The notes under the pieces were generated by a model. That model was not told where the DNA came from. It saw nothing but the letters and a program-made list of their open reading frames with translations, and did no database searches. DNA of 64,000 nucleotides, taken from the NCBI GenBank assembly GCA_907163345.1, contig CAJQUN010000004.1, positions 10,135,235 through 10,199,234 on the forward strand. The letters run 5' to 3'. The position numbers and the translations under genes are program-made. Shown here one piece after another: positions 11,347 to 23,525 of the stretch (position 1 is its first letter; each line of letters opens with the position of its first letter). The stretch comes from Haberlea rhodopensis. Taxonomy: Eukaryota > Streptophyta > Magnoliopsida > Lamiales > Gesneriaceae.

Positions 11347-14300
11347 AGCCGGTCATGATCCATACCTATACATACTTCCATAGTTCCCTATACATACTAC
11401 TATTGGCGCACGTGCATTTATTTGTGCCATGCGATATCGTAATGAAAGAAAGCATAAAAGAAGAGAAGAATTCGTGCGGAAGAGACGATCATAATCATCT
11501 GATACCATGTCAAACTCATCATCTTGAGCATGAGAAATCAAAATAAGAACTCGTTTGTTTCATTCAAGGGTAAAGAAGACGATGTCCGGTTGTTTGTTAC
11601 AAAGAAATAGTGAGAAATACTTACAATTATTGAGGGGTGTTTATGCAATAACTAATTATCTTGGGGAGAGTTTTAATATGTTAATTTTAAACTTGACTTT
11701 TCATAACCAATGTATTGGTAAACTTCGATTAATAATGCTGAAGTTGAATTCTTGAGGCAACTGCGTGTTGATATGTCTTTTGCTCATGAGCCGGACGAGT
11801 AACTCCTATCATATCTTAATTAATTCAGATCATTATGCATCTCAATCCTCGTACTTTGCACCCATTAAATTGCATGTGCCTGACTTATTTCGTGCTCCCA
11901 CCTTTTGGTATTTTCTAATATTTACCTATTTTGTAGTTATATTGTGTCTGTGTTGTTTGATGTACTAGCTGTTGTTTGTCGTAGTTATGCTCTAGCAACA
12001 TCTGGTTGGCCCACTTTTTGGTAGTGTATTGGCGGCCTTTTTGTTCTGACTCTAGTCACTACTTGGCTAAGGCTTCTGATGCCTGGTGGAGACACTTTTT
12101 TGCATATTCGCTTGCGTCGTTGCTGAGGCACTGCTTGGCTCAGATTACAAAATCTACTGAGCGGTTCAGTTTCATGTGCCACCCCGTGGTGGGTTTTGGT
12201 CGTTGGAATTATGTTTGTGATTTGGATATCGGAGATTGCTCGTTTAATGTCCTTGTATCAGTTTATGTCTCCTATTTATCCGTCTTTGTATCTTCATCTC
12301 TGGAAGGCAGTCCCCGCTTTCGACCGCACCATGGGATCAGTGGTTTGAGGAGACTTGATCTCGCTTTGATGGTATTTGCACTCAACTGGCCAAGTTATTG
12401 TGCATCTGTTGTGAATCAATTCCTCAAATCACATATATATCTTAACTATACTTGATGTGTCTGGGTTTTTGTTCATGTTAGATATATGTTTTTGTGGCTG
12501 GTTTTCGTTGGTGATAGTTGTGGCTTGTGATCTTGGTGGACCATTAGTTGTAATACGTGTTATTTAACTTAACATAATCATATTTCGCTAAAAAAACATG
12601 TATGAAATATTAACGTATAATTAAAAGGAAAGAACACACATTTCTGAAATATCCTTACCAAATCGATCATATAAATTATACAACATCCGTGCAAATCGTA
12701 AGACCGTGTCCCAACATCATAGCCTATCAACCCTCTAGAACATTATTGACCCAAACGAGAACTGTACATATCACTAGAAGCCAATCTTTCTTTGCTATTC
12801 AGTTACCATGCCCTCAAATGCATGCACGGTGATAAGCTGATACCACATTGAGAATAAGACCAAATAATACATGAGATGATCAAAACCCGAGAACATGTGA
12901 AAAATCAAATAACCGTGCATTGATGGGAAGATCAAATAATCAAGTCGGGCCGAACAATTACTAAATCTGGCCAGCTAGGCTAGTGTGAGCAATCAAATCA
13001 TTCATAATGTGAACTACAATTTCATGGCATATAGCTCACATGTTAGTATATCATCCATAGAAGTAGCGGACCTTCCAGCACCCAAGACAGGAACAAGGTT
13101 GAATATTGGCTCTTTATCTGTCTCTGTTCTCATGCTCATTCGACCGAATTCATTGAATACACGACTGAAGATCGTCGACAATTTTCCATGGGAGGTGTGA
13201 AGAGTCGTTGAGAAATAGATTCTCAGAGTCTAGAAAGAATGAAGTATGAGTGAGAGAAGTGGGAAAAAATAGAGATAACAGCATAAGAAACTCGCATGAA
13301 GCGTGGAAAGTAAAGGCCTTCAATCATTAATATGGATCTTTCTACTGGATTATCAAGTTCATCTTAGTGGATTCAATTAGGGAGTCGATCCCGAACCTTG
13401 GATGCAGGATTTGTGTTCTTTATCATCTTGTTTTCTTATGGTGTTTTCTTGATTGGTTTTAGTGAGATTCTTAACATTTTGATTAATACAAATTTCCATG
13501 TGAGGTCCTTGTTAATATATTGAATTTACCCAATCAAATATAACTTCATTGTAAGTGGCTTAATCAATATTGGACTTACTTAACTATTTAGCTTCTCATT
13601 AATCATTCTAACTCTTTTATTATATTTTCTCAAATAATATTCATCATAATGATTTTTAACCAAAAAATCATGATATAAATCGATCACTATTTAAAAATGT
13701 ATACTAGGGACCGATTCCATTACTTTAATCAATAGTCTGAAATTATTTATTTATTTATTTGATTTTTTCAATGAATCCGACGATATATTAGTATTTATAA
13801 TGAATTAAATGAGAAAAACAGGCATTTCCAGATTGCAAGGCCTCTATTCAAGCCCTGGGTCACCGAAGCCGATCAAGTCCACTCGGAACGGATACTGAAT
13901 ATATCTACCACTAAGGTCGAAAAATAAATTGACAATTTGAAATATTAAATTTAGGAAGCGGTGCTTAGATGACATTTTCACGCGAGTTTGGGAGCAATAA
14001 TTATCTCTACTAAAAGAGTGATTGAATAATCAGGTAAAGATGACACTGATGATTTTATTAGAAGAACACGGAACCGAAAAGATTAGCTACATAAATCTTT
14101 TCATAGGAGATTTCACTGTTATTCTTGAAGAAGTGACGTATGAATTCCCCGGAGTCTTGATCGATGATGGAATTGATCCCCACATTTTCTCCATACCAGT
14201 GCACCTTACTTGGAGGCTATACTACCCCATTTTCAGTGCTTGACTTATGATGCATATTTAATATGGCTCATCATAGCTAGATATATACTCGTAATTTTGT

Positions 14301-15001
14301 CTGGTGGGCCTTGACGAGATATTTTGTATATTCAGACTGAATATTTAGGCTCGGTGATTTTGGAACTTGTATTATAACCGAGCATAAAACTTTTGGATGT
14401 ATGGTATGGGCTCATGTTATAAAAAAAAAAAAAAAAAAAGAGAAGAAGAATTTTCCGCTACAATTATGATTATCATTATTCAATATTTTAATATTGCATG
14501 ATAATTACAAGTGAGAGTCGAGGGCCCCACATAACTGTTACATTTGACTTTTGACTACTATAGATTAAAAATTGAGTCATATCATTACCATCAACTATAA
14601 CTTTTAATAATGTGGTATTTAATAATTAGTATCAGAGTTACTGTCACATGTTTACTTCAAGGATTGCAAATAGTACAATTATTGAGAGGAGATTAATGAG
14701 AACAATGGTTACTTCTACTAGGAAATCCGTGGTACCTTGCTATCGTATGTTTAAAAAATTTGAGTTACATTATCGTCACCAATAATCGATTTTGGTAAAA
14801 TAAAATGAGCAAGATCCTAACAGCTGCTTTATCAATTTTGATAGATTTAAGTTAATCAAGAATTACATAATGAACACTGGGATTAGAAAACGGACTCATA
14901 TTTATTTGTACACTATGGAATTAAATCATAAAAAATTACAAAAGTTGAGGGATCCAAATTAATAAACCAAAATCATCATCCTGATTCCAGCTACTTGTGG
15001 A
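11347..15001. other. Intergenic region with no recognisable gene
   Basis: A 3.6-kb stretch with scattered short reading frames, none showing a known domain or coding pattern. A minus-strand match to a tRNA-Met primer-binding site (CTGATACCATG on the plus strand, about 11499-11509) suggests an old LTR element, but I could not find paired LTRs. Part of it (about 12090-12400) belongs to an unclassified repeat listed separately. A 19-base A-run sits near 14421-14439. Confidence 0.55.
12090..12400 (+). repeat. Copy 1 of an unclassified dispersed repeat
   Basis: The plus strand here resembles the minus strand of 20900-21260. Shared landmarks are ATCTACTGAG followed by a CACC-rich block, GGAAG(A/G)CAGT, and TGGTTTGAGG(A/G) followed by TTGATGG-like sequence, in the same order and at similar spacing. 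Identity looks like 60-65% by eye. A long open frame spans part of it (12006-12455) but it shows no known domain, and the homologous copies do not keep one frame. Confidence 0.45.
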
Positions 15002-17863
15002 TTAAGAAGCGTACCTGCATTCACCATAACCTGACCAGAACAAGAACATATTAGATACACCTTCATTTATTAATATAATAATGAAACTTTATTCTATTTT
15101 AAGAAAAAAAAATGATTTTTCTCTTATATATTAACCACCCAACAAAAATGGATCACAATGATCGCTGTAGAAATAAGGGGAAATGAGAACGTACTGGGGT
15201 CGTTTGTAGTGAGGATGCCGGTTCCGGCGAAGTCACAGTTGAAGTCATATCTGCCTTTGGCTTGGTAGTAAGCATTCATTAGAAAGGATGCGTGCGCCCG
15301 CACCGTGTTGGGGTCGAAGCACGAGCCGCCTGGCTGAATTGGATCGCAGTCTACCCCTTGGCTGCATACGTAGTTTATGTTGCCCTGCAAGGCCGTGTCG
15401 CTAGCCTTAGGCTTTGGCACGCACCATTGCTTCCCTGCTGGTGCTGGTGTTGGAACAGGCTGCACCCATTATAACATTCATTCATTAGGATCAAACATTT
15501 TTTGAAAGATTCATAAAAGATAACACATACCATGTTCTACACAGGGCAATTAAGGCCTTTCAAATAAAAACTCACCTTTTTGTTTTCAATAATTTATGTA
15601 CTCATGTAGGAAAATTAAATTCAACTCCTATTTTCAAGGAGAATAAAGAGGATATTTGAAATAAAACAAGAAATATAAACAACATATCAACAGGCAAGGA
15701 CGGATGCACATCCAGGCAACTGGAGGACAAATTATTTTATCACCCCTAAATTGCATCCCCAAAACTTGCAGATTCCCCCCTTAAAATTAGATTTTGTCCC
15801 TCTAAAAAATTTTCCCCCTCGTCTTAGATTGTAAATTCGCCCCATCAATACGGATAATATGATAGTGATTAATGACGTGGCACAATCAAACCATTAGTTA
15901 GGAGTATATAAGAAATATAATTTACACAAAATTAAATAGATTTACTTTATCAAAAAAGTGCAATTACATAATTAAAGCTCAGTCATAAAATTGGGAGGTT
16001 TAAACTTTGAACACAAGAAGTACAACACAAAGAATAAATAAAGAAAAGAGCAAGTGGTGCTAAAAGGTCAAAAAAATATAGAAAAGGCAGAAGTATGCTG
16101 GAACATAGAATATTTCAAAATAGAACAGTTACAAAAATATGTGGATGGGTTAAAAATTCAATATACAGCGCATGCACCTTTATGCTTAACAGCTACCAAT
16201 GTGGATTCATGTTGCTTTTTATTTTTCAACGAAAATTTTAAATTCTAACGTTCATATACATTTTTTCAATCAATCTATGCAGGAGAATCCGCAGTCGTTA
16301 TCCTTTAGATTGGCACCGGCTGAACCCTAAAATCATGTTAGCCGAGTAAATCTAGGAAAGCCCGATTTTTGTACAAGTTAAATAATCTAAAAATTTGTGA
16401 AACGGGTTGAAAATTTCTATTATTGTTGTTTTCTCGTGTTATTTAAGTTGAAATTATACCATGTAATATTGTTTAGAATTTAGTAAGAACAATAAATTTT
16501 TATAGTAAGCTACATGAACTTCAAACAAGAAAATAAGGCAAATAATTAAGGACTCCCCGACGTTCACCTCTTTAACGGTTAGTTTGATGATGCTCTTAAG
16601 GGTAGTGCCCTTAGGGGCATCATCACCGTTCATTTTTTTTTTAAAAAAAAAAAAAAATTCCACATGGATGGTGGATGATGGCCCTGAGGGCAGTGCCCTT
16701 CAGGACAGCAACAATAAAACCATCTTTAACAATTCAACTCCTAATACTGTTAAAAGGGGTGAAGGATGTCCGCTTTTTACCCAGTAATTAATTCTAACCT
16801 TTGCAGGAGCAGCTCCAGCGCGCATGATACCAACGTCGTATACTGCTGTGAAATCTGGTCGGAAAAGACCGAAATTCCTCTCTGCTAAAGAGCCCGCTTT
16901 CTGATTCTCATTAAACAACGCGAAGATATAAGTCTCAAACCTCCGGCGCGGCATCAACGGCGTCCCTCTCCCAGAATTATACTGCCTCACAAGACCTCCA
17001 TTATACGACTCAGCATTCTCGACCGAGCATTTTGGCTGCTCAAACGTCTCCCCCTGTGACGCCCACCCCGTCTCCCCGGCCACAATGTCAACATCGCCGT
17101 AACCCAATCTCTTCATTGACATGTACACAGCGTCCAATAACAAATCGAACATGTTTCCGTAGGTTCTTTTCGAGTATCTGTCAAAATATCCTTTGTTCGG
17201 TCGGAACAAAGCGAAATCTGCATTTTTTGGGCTGTATCCGAAGTATGGGTATGGGTTCACCATGAAAGGTGACTTCGATTCACGGAGGAACTGCAGCATT
17301 GGAGCTAGTACCCCGACGTCCCAGCCGGGTCGGAATTTGGCAAGGCTAGGGGGTTCGGATCTTTCGAGGATTCCAAGGGAATGAGCTGTGGTTACCTTGA
17401 TGTCTTTTATCCCAGAGAGGAGAAGAGCTTTCTGGAGGCTTCTCATGGCTGAGACGAGGTTGTCGATGAGGTTCTGTGGGCCCCAGTGGAGGATTTCGTT
17501 GCCGACGAGGATGTAGTTGATCTTTGTCCGTGGGTAGAATGGCTTGATGTTGTCAGCGACCCACCGGCGGGCGTAGCGAACGTCGGTGAGACTTGGGATC
17601 TCTCCGTTTGGTACGGTGACGGCGACGAGTATTCCCGTGTCAGCGAAGGCACCTAGGATTTCTGGGTTGACACCAAAGATTTTGATACGATCGATGGTTG
17701 TCTTGTCTTTGAGGAACGTGGCAACTTGCGCAGGAGGCGGGAGGTTGTCGCCGAGGGTGCCGTAGTTAACGCCTATGCAGTGCACGGCGGTGATATGGAA
17801 GAGGAGAAAGATGGCGGCGGCCGAAGCTTGTGGACAAGGATGAATCCATGATGACACCGCCAT
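15002..17863 (-). CDS. GH17 glucan endo-1,3-beta-glucosidase with C-terminal X8 (CBM43) domain
   Basis: Three exons on the minus strand (17863-16799, 15459-15195, 15030-15002) encode 452 residues. A hydrophobic signal peptide covers residues ~12-28 and is probably cut before IGVNYG, the usual mature start of plant GH17 enzymes. The catalytic acid lies in ILVGNEIL (Glu123) and the nucleophile in VAGETGWAS (Glu264). FALFNENQKAG near 315-324 is also conserved. A short Pro/Ala linker (from residue 356) leads to an X8 domain starting at WCVPK and ending at YGECRYAS, with the six cysteines of the family. The protein stops right after X8, so it has no GPI-anchor signal and is probably secreted to the wall to cleave callose-type beta-1,3-glucan. 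Intron 1 (15460-16798) contains a foldback repeat. Confidence 0.93.
16586..16712. repeat. Foldback repeat, copy 1 (in GH17 intron 1)
   Basis: An imperfect inverted repeat: the left arm reads GTGCCCTTAGGGGCATCATC then CACCGTTCAT and a T-run. The right arm reads an A-run, ATTCCACATGGATGGTGG, then ATGATGGCCCTGAGGGCAG. The same arms, with the same T-run/A-run centre, occur at 38309-38420. The structure fits a small foldback or MITE-type element; ends and target duplication are not resolved. Confidence 0.7.
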
Positions 17864-19063
17864 ATTTGTGAAATTTAATGAATAAATTGAAGCAAGAAGA
17901 GGAGAAAATGAAGAAGATTACATTAAAAAAAATATTATATATAAAGAAATGGTGATGAAGAGTGAATCTAGGGAAAGAGAGTACCGGAAGGTGGAGAAGT
18001 CAAAGGAATTTTCAAGCAGCAGAAGATGGCATATGGACAGATGGTCAAAAAAGGGCAATCCTCCGCCGACCACAGCCCGACTATACAAATATTAAATATT
18101 AAATAAATTGTAATTTTTTCATTAACTGAGCTGGTTTTATATGGGAAAATACTTCTATACTCTCGATGTGAGGTCCACCTTATATCGGGTGATACAAAAT
18201 ATATTATGGGGCCAATACGAGATCCAACATTGTGAGACATCCAATATAACGTGAGCCTAACACCGAGTGTAAGAAAGTATTTTCCTTTTATATGCGCATT
18301 GCATATGAATAATGGTAATAATGATTATATATTTAAATAAGTTTATTTAATAAATAATACTTTCATTAATAGTGAGGGGGAAAGGAGTTAGTTTTATATT
18401 TGGATATGACAATTAAGAATACTTATCAATTATCATCCTTCATTTATTCCTTTTGTGCTTGAAAAAAACCTACCAAAAAAAAATTTAATACCACAATTAG
18501 TGTTTCGGAGTGCAATAATTATGCATGACGTTTGAGTTGCTCCACAATTTAAATATTAAAGTTGTATTGTTACCACCAACTATAATTTTTGATAAACCGA
18601 TGAACGCTCTTACATCTTAAAAAAAACATGTGTGACAAATCACGCTAATTGTGTATGTTTGCATGTGAAAAGTGTTGTTTTACCAAGCATTGATGTTAAT
18701 TGAGCTATTTAATTTTTTTAAATCTTCCATTTGATTATAAAAATCAATATTTTTTTATTCTTTAAATAAAAAAGGATGCAAAGTATAAACACAAAAATCT
18801 ACATCTATAATTTCTAGTTTTTAAGCTAACCATACAGTATCCAGCCAAATTCTATGAAAATTTCGACCATAAATTTTTATATATAAAAAACCATAAATAT
18901 TCCCCGTCTAGTTAATATTTATTATATGTTTTAAAAATCTATAAGAAAAACATTAAAAATAGTAATAAATAATATGTATATATATATATATAATGACAAC
19001 GTTACTCCTCCACTTATTTGACACCATAACATTACTCATTCACTTATTCACAATTTGGTCCAA
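17864..19063. other. Upstream region of the GH17 gene, AT-rich intergenic
   Basis: Holds the presumed promoter and 5' leader of the GH17 gene just above 17863. The rest is AT-rich with no gene, RNA or transposon that I can support. Confidence 0.5.
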
Positions 19064-19080
19064 CCTGCTTTTATCACATT

Positions 19081-19303
19081 TTTTTTTTGATGACTCGGTA
19101 TCCGGCCCAAAGAACCGACTAATCTTGGGGACCAATTCCACCGTCCACTAGCGGGGGGCCCAATTGGAAGCCGGAAGCTTTACGCCACCGTACGGACTGA
19201 CCCATAGGAATTGATAGCACCGTGTGGTTTCGAACCTGAGACCTAGAGAGGAGCATGACTCCTAAGTCCCAGGCCTCCACCACTAGGCCAACCCCAGAGG
19301 GTT
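19081..19303 (-). mobile_element. tRNA-derived SINE with 17-bp target-site duplication
   Basis: A 223-bp insertion lies between two perfect copies of CCTGCTTTTATCACATT (19064-19080 and 19304-19320). The plus strand begins with a T-run, so the element lies on the minus strand with its A tail at 19081. On the minus strand the 5' part carries a pol III A box (TTGGCCTAGTGGTGGAGG, about 19293-19276) and a B box (GGTTCGAAACC, 19236-19226), in the order and spacing of a tRNA-derived promoter. The perfect duplication suggests a recent insertion. Confidence 0.92.
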
Positions 19304-19843
19304 CCTGCTTTTATCACATTACACCTTTACTCATTTTTAAATTAAATTAAAAAAATTTATAATTACCTCCACATTTACAAAAAACAACCTTAGAAATTAA
19401 ATTAATTATAAAAAATGATTAAACTTCGAAAAAATAATTTATCAAAAATAATCGTATAAATATGCAACGCGTGTGTTTGGGGTCTAGTTTATCAAAAGAT
19501 GGATATAAAAAGTTCAAAATAGCACAGATTCCAAGAAAACGCGTATTTGAAAATGGAAGGGAGTGGGGTCTGAGGTAAGACATTAGTTCGTTCCCCATTC
19601 CCAAATATGATTTGTTAAGTGTATTATTGTGAATTGTGCTTTTTAAAAAAAAACTAATTATATATTTCTTTAGAAGTTTAAAAAAAGTTTTTTAGAACGA
19701 ATGACAATAATCGGAGATAGTCGAAGATATTTTTTATTATAACAAATAATGAAACTAATATTCAAGTAATATTCTGTATATTTATGTATGCTATTTTTTT
19801 TAGGATTGTGGAGGGAAAAGCTCGATCTTGAGCCGTGTGTTTA

Positions 19844-20345
19844 GGCCATCTCCAACCCATTACTTCATTTTAGAACAAATTTTGCACCAAAATAATATAA
19901 TTTATACATCAAACACAAAACTCATCTACTTCAAATTTTACCAACACAATGAATATTCATTTCAATTTCATTTACAATAATTATTTTATTCAAACAATTA
20001 TTATTACAAATTTATTAATATATTAAGCTTATGTTTAAAAAAATTAATTAGATACTTAATTTTAATGTAATAATTAAATCATTAAAATCTTATTATTATC
20101 ACTGCTTATTTTAATTTTATATTAAATAGATAAAACAAAAATTAAATAACAAGTTTTAACACAATAAAATTAATAATAAAAGACTTAAAAAAATTTTAAA
20201 AAATTAAAAACGTGTAGCGCAGCTACATTGCTGCATCAAATTGTAGCTCATCTCCAAAATGACGTCAAATATAGCGTTGGGTTGGATTTGAAATTCTGCG
20301 CCAAAATGATCTTTCACGTCAAAATAAGCAGGGTTAGAGATGCTC
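19844..20345. mobile_element. Tourist-like (PIF/Harbinger) MITE
   Basis: The left end reads GGCCATCTCCAACCC and the right end, reverse-complemented, reads GAGCATCTCTAACCC. The element is flanked on both sides by TTA (19841-19843 and 20346-20348), the target duplication typical of PIF/Harbinger. The 502-bp interior is AT-rich and has no coding capacity. A 5' CATCTCCAACCC end is a widespread plant MITE signature. Confidence 0.85.
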
Positions 20346-20348
20346 TTA

Positions 20349-20792
20349 TGTATGCTATTTCTAATATTAAATAAAAATAATTTATAATAAAATTTGCTTT
20401 TAGAGGTAAATAAGTATGATACTAAATAAACATGTATCTAATTACATGCATAAATGATATTTAGAAAACCGATATGAGTATTAGTGATATTTACACAAGA
20501 AATTAGATAAAGTAGATCACTTACAAAAAAACTTAGAAAAATTATCCGATTCATGATTGCGCATCCAACTTAGCTGAATGATAAATGTCCATGTTCTTTT
20601 TAGGGATGACTCGAATTTGAGTCCGGACAATGACCAAAAAGTCTTTAAAATTCTCCATTGCCCCATGTAAAAAAAAATAAAAAAATAATAATAGTAAGAT
20701 AATACTATAGATTTTTATTTTAGCATAAACATAAAATATATTAGATTAACCACAAGTACAACACAGAAACGATCCAAAGTCAGTAGACACGT
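20349..20792. other. AT-rich intergenic stretch
   Basis: No gene. A stretch near 20600-20680 with GACTCGAATTTGAGTCCGG followed by an A-rich tract resembles the 3' half of a SINE, but I could not identify both promoter boxes or a target duplication. Confidence 0.4.
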
Positions 20793-21395
20793 CTAAACAG
20801 GCAAATACAACAAACAACAACAAAAACTTTTGTCATCTTGGGTAATGACAAAGAAACACCGATTAAGAGGCGGACGAGAATATGTAATGGTATAGTGGAT
20901 CACCACAGAAGCACGATAACATGAAACATCCACCAGAGTCAAACCAATTCCCCTCAAACCATTCAGTCCAGAGTGAGTCAAACTAGGGAACTGTCTTCCA
21001 ATATAGTTGAAAGTACAAATAAGGATGTGGCAAGAGTTCGAAACTGATAAAAGACAAACAACCGAACAATATCTCGTATTCATATCTCTTATTGAAAGCC
21101 ATCGGTCAAAGAACATCACTGGGTGGTGCACGCAATCTAAAAACTCAGTAGATATTGTTAAGAAGTGGCCCGACAATGAAAATGACAAAATAACCACCAC
21201 CCAAAATATAAGAAACCGAACCATAGTCCTAAATAGGTCACCACAAAGAGGAAATATGACGTAATAATATATAGATATGAGCACCAAAAAAGGAGATAGC
21301 TCACGAAAAGACATCCGCAAATAGTTGATTTTTATAGCAAATAACCCCCAAATAATACACACATCACACAAATATGCAAAAAGCATTTCTAGCAT
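20793..21395 (-). repeat. Copy 2 of the unclassified dispersed repeat
   Basis: On the minus strand a 200-codon open frame runs through here, rich in hydrophobic residues. It has no recognisable domain. The underlying DNA matches the repeat at 12090-12400 and more weakly 49690-49960, so I treat the frame as chance coding capacity of a repeat. The best shared blocks are ATCTACTGAG, GGAAGACAGTTCCC and GAATGGTTTGAGGGGA. The class (LINE, Helitron or other) is unknown. Confidence 0.45.
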
Positions 21396-21487
21396 GTGAA
21401 TATCAACTCATTCTGTTTAAATTGACGCGATAAGTTAATCATACTCTTGTATATGAATACAAAAGTTTCAGTATAAACTCGTTCTGT

Positions 21488-23525
21488 TCAAAATGATGCC
21501 ACAAGCCAAAACGTGACATATGAAGAATAGACAATAAGAAACCATGAGGCAAAAGCCAAAGCTATGGATATCTGGAACATAATGCACGAAAATTTGGTCT
21601 CTATCGCACAGATGCTTGTATCACTGGCAAAGAGGACCATAACACCAGCAGACGAGCTAGCGGCCGCGAGTGATAGAGTAGCTGTGACCTGCGGAAAGAA
21701 TGAATTAACTAGAGTTTAAAATCCACTTCTGGATTGAAATCCTAGTGGGATAAGAATGATCTCGGCAGGATATAATGGCCAAATGATGGTTCCATAGAAA
21801 GATCAAGAAACATCATCTATTTCTTTTAAGAACACGCACTACTGCTAAATTGAATTTGCATTTCGAGGTCGAGAAACTAAAAATAGACTAAAAACTTTGT
21901 TGTGTTCTGAAGATAGATTTCTACTTACACTGTGTTAATTGAGAACACCATGAAAAACTACTCTCACATAAACAGCATTCCCCAGCCATCAAATAGAACA
22001 TTTCGTGTTGCATAAAACAGCATTAGGCCTTTGTATTATCCTAAATCGACTCAAACTCCAGAAAACAACTCTCTCTTTGACAAGAGTATAATTAGAGGTT
22101 TTATATGATAATCCCTTGGTTTCAAGAAAAAAAATGAAAACAATGAAGAATTTGTTACTGATATAATGTTACATGCAAGTATGGAAGTAATTAAACCGAA
22201 AGTTAAGAAAGACGTTAATTACCCAATCGCCAACAACAAAAAGACTGACTATGAAGTGATTACGAAGGTCTTTGTTGAATCTCAAAGCATGTATGTCGAG
22301 GCATGCAAGGCCAAAGCTCCACAAAACTTGAAGCCCCATGGATGCAATTAAGTAGCTGTTAAAATATGCATACAGATTAACAGTCTTTGGGCAAATTCCA
22401 TGATTCAGACACGAGAAAAAAATGTTATTGTTCTACAATTGACCAAGAATCTCAAAATTATTGAGCTCAAAATCATATAAGCAGGCAATTTCAAGCAGTA
22501 GAAACAGATATTTCAATTTCAGCCAAGTATCAGGGAAACCGAGGTTAAACTTCAGAACTGAATTCAGAGAAAACGAAGTAGAACACACAAAAAATATATG
22601 AAAGAATAAACATTTTGTTCCAGCCATGACTAACTGAATAACACAGCACATACAGTCAAATCAAGGAGCTGAATATAACAAACCCCTCAACATATTTCTG
22701 GCTAAACTAGGAGAGTTTCAGAATTTGATTCTCGCAAAAAGAAGTAAACTGCAATGAGTTACTGGAAAGAGGGAGCCAACATTTCAAGTAGATCAATAAG
22801 AACCAGTTTTCCGTTAAGACCCTCGGTTATCTAGTGGCACCTTGGCGCTCGTTAGGACAGAGTTCAAAACCATTACAAACAACCCTCCCCACCTATATTT
22901 TTTTTAAAAAAAGAACTCGTGGGGGGTAAACACGGTAAACGATTGGGTCTAATGTACGCGATCTTCCCTAAAATGCAAGAGGTTGTTTCCCAGACCACAC
23001 TCATGGAAATTAACAAATTGAATGAGGTAAACATCTCCGATCGAAATATTTTGTTGCAAATGTTTAGGAGAACTTTCACAATATATTTCACATTCATCTT
23101 CGATAGCTTCCATTAAATTCAAGTGTTACTCATCCATCTACATTGGCAAACACCTGCAATTTACGTGCGTATTTGTGTGGTGTATTTAATGAAACACAAT
23201 TTGGAATACACCAAAAACAGAAACTCTATCCAATATTTCTTCTTTTAAAACTTATAATTTTCTCCTTAGACACGCCCAAACCCCAAATACTATTTGTAAT
23301 ATTATTTTCCAACAACCGCATGCAACCCATATATAGAAAACAGCAAAATAAAAACAAATCGGTGAGAAAAAGAAAAAGAAAAAGAAGAAATTACCAAAAA
23401 GCGGTGGTAGTAGAGAAGCCAGAAGCAGAAGCCATAGTCCCAATAGAACCAGCTGCAAACAAACACTGCCCAATCCTTATTACTAGCCCACTCTTTCTCC
23501 CTGGACTGCCAAACACCTCCTTCAT
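21488..23525 (-). CDS. CASP-like protein 5B (CASPL5B), four-pass plasma membrane protein
   Basis: Three exons on the minus strand (23525-23395, 22355-22223, 21688-21488) join in phase to a 154-residue protein, the normal length for this subfamily. It begins MKEVFGSPG. Typical blocks are LVIRIGQCLFAAGSIGTMAS (first membrane segment), YLIASMGLQVLWSFGLACLD (second), VSLFVVGDWVTATLSLAAA (third, across the exon 2/3 junction) and FQISIALAFASWFLIVYSS (fourth). The protein ends FWLVASF. CASP-like proteins share a MARVEL-related fold and can form membrane scaffolds; the role of the 5B group is poorly known. Each exon is short, so no single long open frame marks the gene. Intron 1 contains a probable SINE. 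No lesion seen. Confidence 0.92.
22811..22905 (+). mobile_element. Probable SINE in intron 1 of CASPL5B
   Basis: The plus strand carries an A-box-like TTATCTAGTGGCACC and a B-box-like GAGTTCAAAACC about 25 bases later, followed by a pyrimidine-rich tail with a T-run. This order and spacing fit a tRNA-derived SINE head. The boxes deviate from consensus and no target duplication was found, so the call is tentative. Confidence 0.5.

Noticed and set aside
12006..12455. A 149-codon open frame on the plus strand
   Set aside because: No domain; the DNA belongs to an unclassified repeat whose other copies do not keep this frame.
14022..14243. A 73-codon plus-strand frame in the 11-15 kb gap
   Set aside because: No domain, no splice partners and no recognisable promoter; not supported as a gene.
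15292..15474. Plus-strand frame opposite the X8 exon
   Set aside because: Antisense shadow of the GH17 gene.
20793..21395. A 200-codon hydrophobic open frame on the minus strand as a membrane protein gene
   Set aside because: No conserved family signature, low-complexity hydrophobicity from T-rich DNA, and homology to dispersed repeats.
22873..23097. Possible extra exon of the CASP-like gene on the minus strand (contains LLISMSVVW)
   Set aside because: It loosely resembles the second CASP membrane segment, but the true exon 2 is at 22223-22355 and joins exon 1 in phase.
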